Shown here: piece by piece, positions 13,049 to 18,667 of the stretch
Layout of the letters: the number at the start of each line of letters is the position of its first letter
Numbering within the stretch: position 1 is the stretch's first letter
Assembly (NCBI GenBank): GCA_022842805.1
Contig: JALHOX010000033.1
Coordinates: 1 to 18,667 of the forward strand
Direction of reading: 5' to 3'
DNA: 18,667 nucleotides
From: Phycisphaerae bacterium
GTDB lineage: Bacteria > Planctomycetota > Phycisphaerae > UBA1845 > Fen-1342
Translations under genes and position numbers: made by a program
The notes under the pieces: model-generated
Seen by the model: the letters and a program-made list of their open reading frames with translations, nothing else
Told to the model about the DNA's origin: nothing
The model's database searches: none

Positions 13049-15298
13049 TCAGCCGGCCGGCGCGGGCGGTGGGCAGAAAGTAGTGGGGGACGGAACGCAG
13101 GCGGGCAATGGGGGGAAGGGGCCTTGTTCGCGCGGGATGAGCTTGTCTCCTGTGCATGGACCGAGCTCGCCGTTTGGACAGAACATCGATGAGCCGGTCG
13201 GCATGATGGTCGCTCCGAAGGGCAGGGAAAGCACGGCTCCATCGCGTTCGCTATAGGAAAAGCAGCAGAGGCGCGAAGGATCGAGGGTCTTAAAGGTGCA
13301 TGCCGGCACGCCGCAACGGCTGCAATCGGCGGTTGCGGAGCAGGGGGCGGTCGACACTCCGGCATTGGTGAAGTCTGTGCTGTTGGTCGATGCGCCGCTG
13401 AAGTTTGCACCCATGATATAAGCGGCATTGAAGCTCGCGCGATCGAGATTGGCGTTGATGAAGCTGGTCGCGACCGCCTGCGCTCCGACGAAGGAGGCAC
13501 TGGTGAGCGTGGCGCCGGTGAAATCGAGGCCGCTGATGATCGCGCCGTCGAAGCGGGCGAGCGTGAGCTCGGCCGACGCGACGCTGGCTTGCGGGCCATA
13601 GAGATGCGCCCCGGCGAAGCTCACGCTGCGACAGTCGGCGGCGTTTGTGAACTGCGCATTCGGCATGAAGGCGGATGCGAACGACGCCGCGGGAATGCCG
13701 GAGCCCTCGGCGCTGCCGAGCTGGGCGGCGGCGAAAGTGGCTCGGGAAAGATCGCAGAATTCGAACGAAGCGCCGTGGGCCGTGCACTCGTTGAAGTTGC
13801 AATCGGAAAACTTCGCGGCTGCGGCGCTGGCGCCATCGAGGATGGCGCGGCTGAAGTTGCAGCCGGTGAAATCGGTGCTGGCCATTCGCGCTCCGCGCAG
13901 GTCGGCGCCGACGAAGGCGGTCGAATTTCCGCGACAGACGACGCGCTCCAGGATTGCGCCGGCGAAGATGGCGGCGTCGAGCCTGAGCGGCGTGAGCGTC
14001 TTGCCGGTCAGATCGGCGCCGCTGAAGTCGACGCGGCTCCAGTCGGTCGTGATTGAATCCATCGCCAATGGGGTGAGGTCGACGTTGCGCAGCTTCGCTC
14101 CGGCGAAGCGCGCGCCGGCGAACTGGTTGCCCGCGGCGGGCCGAAACATGGCTGAGTTGCCGCTGAGGTCGGCGCCGTCAAAGTCGGCGCCGTTGAAGAA
14201 GCTGTTCCGAATCGTGGTCTTCGTCAGATTGGCATCGCGCAGCGACACGTCATTGAACGAGCAGTATTCGATCGTGGTGTTGCCCAAGTCGACGACGCTG
14301 GGCATGACCGGGCCGAAGCTGCTCCAGCGAATCGTCGCCCCGTTCAGGATGCACCCGGCCAGGAACGTCGTGTTCATGGCGCAGTTGTCGATCGTTGCGC
14401 CGCTGAGATCGCGCTTCGCGCCGCTGATCGTTCCTTGCGTCAGGGTGCAAAGCCGCAGCAGGCTTGCGCCGCCGAGTGTGCAGTTCTCCCAAGTCACGTT
14501 TGCGAGGCCGCAATTCTCGAACTGGATGTTCGTGCCCCGGCCGGAGATGCGGCCGTTGGATAGGTTACAGCGTTCGAAGCGGGCGTCGCGGGTCTGGTCC
14601 TGAAACCGAATCGTGATGGGCACTGGCACGGTCTGATCTTGATTCAGTCCGACGACCGTAGCGCAGCTGAGATCGCCGGTGAGCCAGATCGTGAAGCCGG
14701 TCGGACTGGCGGCGGCGGGCGCATTGTTGGGGGCACCGCCCAGGCAGTTGAGCGAGAAGGCATCCCCCGGGCCCCCGGGGTTCCAATCGCGGCGTTGGGT
14801 GCGTTCGTCGGGCAGTTCGTGGCGTGTCGTGCGCAGGAACATCGTGGCGGCTTCGGCGGCGGCGGCGCCCGCGTGATGAACCCGGATCTTGTAGCGTCCG
14901 GGCGGAAGCTCAACCGCCGAGCCAGCGTGGTCGCCGCGGGCGAACGTGATCGGACTCCCGGCACCGTCGCATAGTTCGAGCCAATGGCCGTGGTTTTCGG
15001 CCAGCGGCACGCCGACGGAAAGCGTTGTGGGCTTGAGCAACTGATAGGCGATTTCGTCGACGCCCTCGCCGGCGGTGTCGCCGTCGTGAGCGCCTTCGGG
15101 TTCGAGGTGGAGATGGACGAGCTGGTCCGGTTGCGCGGCCATCTCGGCGTCGGCGGCGAACTCGTGCTCGGAGAAAGTATTGCGCGGCCGCTGGTTGTCG
15201 GCGGCGGTGACGTCGACGAGCGGCCATGCGTCGCAGCCGCATAATGCGAGAGCGGCGCAGCTCGTCGGGAGGCGCATGAGCAACTTGAGCGTATGCAT
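13049..15298 (-). CDS. Pentapeptide-repeat lipoprotein A, Cys-rich C-terminus
   Basis: A 749-residue protein. I chose ATG 15296-15298, with GAGGG seven bases upstream, because it begins a lipoprotein signal ending in L-C-G-C with Cys22; a frame open to 15484 would bury this signal. Asp23 follows the anchor Cys. About residues 30-190 form a beta-rich domain (HLEPEGAHDGDT, TTLSVGVP, NHGHWLELC, PPGRYKIRVHHAG, TMFLR) reminiscent of pre-peptidase (PPC) modules. LTGDLSCATVVG leads into a long array of pentapeptide repeats, A(D/N)LXX-like, about residues 225-640, which should fold as a right-handed quadrilateral beta-helix. The last 95 residues carry ten Cys (STAPC, DCSRC, LCC, CPNGELGPCTGDKL, PACVPS, FCP) shared with the two upstream paralogs. 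It is probably a cell-envelope structural or binding protein; its function is unknown. Last gene of the leftward cluster. Confidence 0.87.
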   Translation of the reverse strand: MHTLKLLMRLPTSCAALALCGCDAWPLVDVTAADNQRPRNTFSEHEFAADAEMAAQPDQLVHLHLEPEGAHDGDTAGEGVDEIAYQLLKPTTLSVGVPLAENHGHWLELCDGAGSPITFARGDHAGSAVELPPGRYKIRVHHAGAAAAEAATMFLRTTRHELPDERTQRRDWNPGGPGDAFSLNCLGGAPNNAPAAASPTGFTIWLTGDLSCATVVGLNQDQTVPVPITIRFQDQTRDARFERCNLSNGRISGRGTNIQFENCGLANVTWENCTLGGASLLRLCTLTQGTISGAKRDLSGATIDNCAMNTTFLAGCILNGATIRWSSFGPVMPSVVDLGNTTIEYCSFNDVSLRDANLTKTTIRNSFFNGADFDGADLSGNSAMFRPAAGNQFAGARFAGAKLRNVDLTPLAMDSITTDWSRVDFSGADLTGKTLTPLRLDAAIFAGAILERVVCRGNSTAFVGADLRGARMASTDFTGCNFSRAILDGASAAAAKFSDCNFNECTAHGASFEFCDLSRATFAAAQLGSAEGSGIPAASFASAFMPNAQFTNAADCRSVSFAGAHLYGPQASVASAELTLARFDGAIISGLDFTGATLTSASFVGAQAVATSFINANLDRASFNAAYIMGANFSGASTNSTDFTNAGVSTAPCSATADCSRCGVPACTFKTLDPSRLCCFSYSERDGAVLSLPFGATIMPTGSSMFCPNGELGPCTGDKLIPREQGPFPPLPACVPSPTTFCPPPAPAG

Positions 15299-15344
15299 TT
15301 GCGAACCCTCGGCGGAGCGCGAGCAATGCCCGCGACGGGCGAAA

Positions 15345-15374
15345 GGGCATGTCGCGGAGGAGCGCGACATGCCC
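15345..15374 (-). other. Perfect 12 bp stem-loop between paralogs
   Basis: GGGCATGTCGCG (15345-15356) pairs perfectly with CGCGACATGCCC (15363-15374) around a six-base loop. In the direction of transcription it lies 117 bases after the stop of paralog B and 46 bases before the start of paralog A. A short TTT follows the stem on the minus strand, weak for an intrinsic terminator. A nearby GCCCG-CGA-CGGGC stem (15328-15340) adds structure. It may terminate or stabilise part of the transcript between B and A. Confidence 0.5.
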
Positions 15375-15491
15375 CGTAAAAGCTTTTGGCGGCCTGCCAT
15401 CCGCCCCCCACGCAGGACGTGGGCGGCCGCGGGCACGACTTTGACCGACGCAGTACGAACGGTCTGCGAGTTGGCGCCCGCCACCCGCTGG

Positions 15492-17642
15492 TTATTTGGT
15501 CTGCGTCGGCGCGGGGCACCAGTTCAACAGCGAGGGCACGCAGGCCGGGACCGGCGGATAAGGGCCGTCGGCTCGGGGCGTGAGCTTGTCGCCGGTGCAG
15601 GGGCCCAGTTCGCCATTGGGGCACACCACCGAGGGGTCGGTCGGCAACTGGGTCGCTCCGAAGCTGACGGCGTAGACGGTGCCGTCGCGCTCGCTGAACG
15701 AGTAGCAGCAGAGGGCGGCCTGATTCAGGTCTTTGAACTGGCATTCGTCGGTCACGCACTTGCTGCAATCCGACGTGTTGCTGCAAGGCGCCGTCGAGAC
15801 CGCCGCGTCGACGAAGACGGCGCTGGTTGCGACGGCGTTGGTGAAGTCGGCGCCCATGAGATAGGCCCCGACGAACTTGGCGTCGTTGAGTCGGGCGCTC
15901 ACGAACTTGGTTGCGACGGCCTGCGCGTCTTCGAACGAGCAGGACTCGAGCGTGGCGCCGCTGAAGTCCATGCCGCTGATGATCGCGGCGGTGAAATTGG
16001 CGCCGGTGAGCTCGGCGGTCTGCACGCTGGCATTGGGTCCGTACAGGTGCGCGTGAGAGAAGTCGACGTTGCGGAAGTCGGCCTGATCGGTGATGCGCAC
16101 GTTGGGCATGTAGGCGAAGGTGAAGGTCGCCGCCTGGGTGTTGCTGCCCGCGGCGCCGCCGAGCTGGGCCGCGGCGAAGGTGGCGTTGGAGAAGTTGCTG
16201 AAAGCGAACGACGCGCCGTGGCCGCTCATGTTGTCGAGCGTGCAGTTGGAGAAGTTTGCGGCGACGACGTTGGCGCTGTCGAGCGTGGCGTGAGTGAAGT
16301 TGCTGCCGGTGAAGTCGGCGTTTTCCGCCGAGCAGCCGGTGAAGTTATTGCCGGCGAGCGTTGAATTGCTGGTGCAGACGACGTTGTCCAACGTCGCGCC
16401 GGCGAAGATCGTTCCGGTGAGGTTGAGCGCGCTGAGCGCTTGGCCTTTGAGAATCGCCTTCGTGAGATCGGCGCTGCTCCAATCGGTCGCAAGCGAGGCG
16501 AGCGGTGTATTGGTGAAGTCGACACTCTGGGCGATGACGCCCGCGAACTTTGTATTCTTGAAGCTGTTTCCGGACGCCGACGAGATCAGCGCCGAGTTCG
16601 TCGAGATGGTGGTCTTGCTGAAATTCGCGCCGTCAAAGGTGCATCCGGTCACGATCGCCGTGCTGAAATCCGTTCCATCCAGATCGGCCGACGTGAAGTT
16701 GCAGCTCTTCACGGTGCAGCCCGGCAGCTTGAAAGCATGTGTGTCGAAGATCTGCGAAAGATTGCAGTTTTGCAGCACGCTCGCGCCCGCCAGCGTGGTG
16801 CCGACCCAGGTCGAGTTGATGAGCGAGCAACCGATGAACTGTGCGTCGGTCACCGTTCCGCCGAACGCCGTTCGGTCGAACTTGCAGTTCGTGAAGAGGA
16901 CGCCCTTCGTGTCCCGGCCGAAGTCGATCCAGTACAACCCTTCATAGCAGCAGCGCTCGGGCCTTGAGTAGTCCATCCCGACGATGTTGGCGCAGCTCAG
17001 GTCGCCGGTCAGAAAGAGGATGGGGCCGGCTTCGTAATCATCGTCTTCGAGATTCGTGAACCCCGTCGTGCCGTTCTCGTCGCAAAAGATGTCGAGGTCA
17101 TCTTCGTATCGATTGGGCGTATAGGTGCGGCGCTGTCCCAGCAGGCTCGAGGATTTCGCGACCATCGATCGCAGGAACATGGTCTGCCCCTGCGCGCCGG
17201 CTCGACCGGAGTGATGGACACGCACCTTGTACTGCCCCGGCTCGAGCGTCACGCTCGAGGACGCTTGATTGCGCTTGGCGAGCGCGAGTGGCTCGCCCTT
17301 TTCGTTACAGAACTCCAGCCAATGGCCATGATCCTCGTTGCCCGGAACGCCCACGGAGAGCGTGGTGCTCTGTTTCAGTTCATAGGGAATCTCGTCAACA
17401 CCGTCTTCGTCGCCGGTGTCGCCGTCATGCGTCCCGCCGGGTTCCAGATGGAGCGCGACATAGTGGTGAAGTTCCGCCGCCGTCGCCGAGCCCTCTGCGA
17501 ACTCCCGCTCGCTGAACGCGTTTCGTTCCGGCGTGATGTCCGCACCGGTGACGGTGCCCAACTGGAGGTTGTCGCAGCCTGCGAGTGTCGCGCACAGGAG
17601 CGACGCACAGGCCAAGCGAGACAAGTTCAAACACTGCGACAT
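15492..17642 (-). CDS. Pentapeptide-repeat lipoprotein B, Cys-rich C-terminus
   Basis: A 716-residue paralog of the gene on its left. ATG 17640-17642 is preceded by GAGGAG six bases away, and the gap to the stop of the upstream paralog is only ten bases, so the two are surely cotranscribed. The signal peptide ends in a textbook lipobox L-A-G-C at Cys23, followed by Asp24. The order repeats paralog A: HLEPGGTHDGDT, TTLSVGVP, HGHWLEFC, EPGQYKVRVHHSG, TMFLR, LTGDLSCANIVG, then pentapeptides from about residue 215 to 615 (for example NADFTGSNFTHATLDSANVV), then the ten-Cys tail with LCCYSFSERDG and CPNGELGPCTGDKL. The frame open to 17834 runs into the upstream paralog's coding region and lacks a sensible N-terminus. 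Anchored envelope protein; ligand or partner unknown. Confidence 0.88.
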   Translation of the reverse strand: MSQCLNLSRLACASLLCATLAGCDNLQLGTVTGADITPERNAFSEREFAEGSATAAELHHYVALHLEPGGTHDGDTGDEDGVDEIPYELKQSTTLSVGVPGNEDHGHWLEFCNEKGEPLALAKRNQASSSVTLEPGQYKVRVHHSGRAGAQGQTMFLRSMVAKSSSLLGQRRTYTPNRYEDDLDIFCDENGTTGFTNLEDDDYEAGPILFLTGDLSCANIVGMDYSRPERCCYEGLYWIDFGRDTKGVLFTNCKFDRTAFGGTVTDAQFIGCSLINSTWVGTTLAGASVLQNCNLSQIFDTHAFKLPGCTVKSCNFTSADLDGTDFSTAIVTGCTFDGANFSKTTISTNSALISSASGNSFKNTKFAGVIAQSVDFTNTPLASLATDWSSADLTKAILKGQALSALNLTGTIFAGATLDNVVCTSNSTLAGNNFTGCSAENADFTGSNFTHATLDSANVVAANFSNCTLDNMSGHGASFAFSNFSNATFAAAQLGGAAGSNTQAATFTFAYMPNVRITDQADFRNVDFSHAHLYGPNASVQTAELTGANFTAAIISGMDFSGATLESCSFEDAQAVATKFVSARLNDAKFVGAYLMGADFTNAVATSAVFVDAAVSTAPCSNTSDCSKCVTDECQFKDLNQAALCCYSFSERDGTVYAVSFGATQLPTDPSVVCPNGELGPCTGDKLTPRADGPYPPVPACVPSLLNWCPAPTQTK

Positions 17643-17652
17643 GAGAAGCTCC

Positions 17653-18667
17653 TCATTCTCCCGCCGTGGGCGCGGGGCACCAGTTGAACGGCGAAGGCAC
17701 ACAGGCAGGCACAGCAGGAAACGGCCCGCTGCCGCGCGGCGTAAGCGCGTCCCCAAGGCAGGGGCCGAAGTCTCCGTTTGGACAAACGATCGTCTCGTCG
17801 AGCGGCAGCGTCGTCGCCTGAAACGCCAGTGCAAAAACGCTGCCGTCGCGATCCGAGAATGAATAGCAGCAGAGCTTCGCCTGATTCAGACTGGCGAACG
17901 AGCAATTGCCGGAGGAGCCGCACGCGCTGCAATCGGCCGCGTCGCTGCAGGGACCGGTCGAGATCGCCGCGTCGACAAACACCACTCCGCCGGCGGCGGC
18001 ATCAGTGAAATCCGCGCCTTGCAGATACGCGCCGGTGAACTTGGCGTCGGTGAGCGTCGCGCCGACGAAGCGGGTGCCGACCGCTTGCGCATCGACGAAT
18101 GACGCCGACTCCAGCGTGGCGCCGCTGAAATCCATGCCGCTTACGACTGCGCCGGTGAAGTTCGTCGCGGTGAGTTCGGAGGTCGCGACGCTGGCCTGCT
18201 GCCCGTAGAAGTGGGCGTGCGAGAAGTCGACGTTTCGAAAGTCGGCCTGATCGGTGATGCGCGCGTTGGGCAGATAGGCGTAGGAGAACGTCGCGGGTCG
18301 AGCGGTTCCATCGACCGCGCCGCCGAACTGCGCGCCCGCGAACGTCGCCCCCTCGAAGTTCGAATAGGCGAACTCGCCGCCATGGCCGCTGGTGTTGTCC
18401 AGCGTGCAATCGGCGAAATTGGACGATGACGCCGACGCATGGTCGAGTGCGGCGTGGGTCAGGTTTGATCCGCTGAAATTCGCACTTCGCAGATTCGCGC
18501 CGTCAAAGCTGGCCCCAGCCACGGCGGGGTTGTTGACGCACACGACCTGCGACAGGTCGGCGCCTGGAAAGCTCGTGCCGGTGAGATTGCAGGCATTGAG
18601 CGTCTGCCCCGGCAGCTTGCTGCGCGACAGGTCGGCCGCGCTCCAATCCAGGGCCAACGATGTCAGC
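17653..18667 (-). CDS. Pentapeptide-repeat protein C, C-terminal part
   Basis: This is the 3' end of a third paralog; the frame stays open to the right edge, so the N-terminus, including any lipoprotein signal, lies outside the window. The edge codons read L-T-S-L-A-L-D-W-S-A-A-D-L-S and align with L-A-S-L-A-T-D-W-S-S-A-D-L-T of paralog B, which shows the true start is far upstream and the TTG at 18657 is internal. The visible 337 residues are pentapeptide repeats (NLRSANFSGSNLTHAALDHA) followed by the shared ten-Cys tail: STGPC, DCSAC, NC, LCCYSFSDRDG, CPNGDFGPC, PACVPS, WCPAP. The tail differs from the others at many positions, for example GDALTPRGSGPF. It is probably the first of the three genes to be transcribed within this window. 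Confidence 0.87.
   Translation of the reverse strand, partial: LTSLALDWSAADLSRSKLPGQTLNACNLTGTSFPGADLSQVVCVNNPAVAGASFDGANLRSANFSGSNLTHAALDHASASSSNFADCTLDNTSGHGGEFAYSNFEGATFAGAQFGGAVDGTARPATFSYAYLPNARITDQADFRNVDFSHAHFYGQQASVATSELTATNFTGAVVSGMDFSGATLESASFVDAQAVGTRFVGATLTDAKFTGAYLQGADFTDAAAGGVVFVDAAISTGPCSDAADCSACGSSGNCSFASLNQAKLCCYSFSDRDGSVFALAFQATTLPLDETIVCPNGDFGPCLGDALTPRGSGPFPAVPACVPSPFNWCPAPTAGE

Noticed and set aside
13589..16967. Several plus-strand open frames of 155-394 codons across the pentapeptide genes
   Set aside because: Their regular Ala/Gly/Val/Glu composition mirrors the repeat structure of the minus-strand genes. They lack plausible starts or signals.
13049..18667. Pentapeptide proteins as quinolone-resistance or gyrase-protecting factors (Qnr/MfpA-like)
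   Set aside because: A and B carry lipoprotein signals and all three end in Cys-rich caps, so they should be outside the cytoplasm. Qnr and MfpA are short cytosolic proteins of about 200 residues.
15492..18667. Assembly artefact duplicating one pentapeptide gene
   Set aside because: The paralogs differ throughout at the protein and nucleotide level, including spacing and signal peptides, so they are true diverged copies.

Overview
The window comes from a high-GC bacterial chromosome with dense coding on both strands. The gene mix suggests a planctomycete-like or other free-living Gram-negative lineage: a Pnkp/Hen1 RNA-repair pair, a type VI secretion ClpV-like ATPase, a B12-binding radical SAM protein with a DUF4070-like tail, large exported Cys-rich pentapeptide-repeat lipoproteins and palindromic intergenic repeats. 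That placement is inference from family flavour. No rRNA, tRNA, CRISPR array, transposase or phage gene was seen.

Layout, left to right. (1) Bases 2-478 hold the 3' end of an unrecognised gene. It converges on a small lipoprotein gene at 641-1291 (minus strand). Two copies of a hairpin repeat with an AGTA tetraloop lie on either side of the lipoprotein gene. (2) A B12-binding radical SAM enzyme (1667-3139, plus) converges on a secreted V8/trypsin-like serine protease (3156-4634, minus). (3) After a 300-base divergent gap come hen1 and pnkp (4935-8925, plus). They overlap by 11 bases and have all their main catalytic motifs. Five bases beyond lies a convergent enoyl-CoA hydratase/methylglutaconyl-CoA hydratase-like gene (8931-9713, minus). 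(4) A non-coding 489-base gap precedes a stand-alone clpV-like gene (10203-12908, plus). (5) The 140-base gap after clpV holds two copies of a short palindromic repeat and a 15/16 match to the bacterial centromere parS. (6) The right 5.6 kb is a leftward cluster of three paralogous genes for large pentapeptide-repeat proteins. The two with visible N-termini are lipoproteins. All three end in the same domain with ten conserved cysteines, and the rightmost gene runs off the window.

Functionally, hen1-pnkp is the clearest unit. Pnkp heals and seals broken RNA ends, and Hen1 2'-O-methylates the 3' end at the break so that the repaired RNA resists a second cut. The least described unit is the pentapeptide lipoprotein triplet: a lipid anchor, a beta-sandwich-like domain, a long pentapeptide beta-helix and a constant Cys-rich cap, in tandem copies with divergent helices. 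The parS-like site is the most informative short signal because such sites usually cluster near the replication origin.
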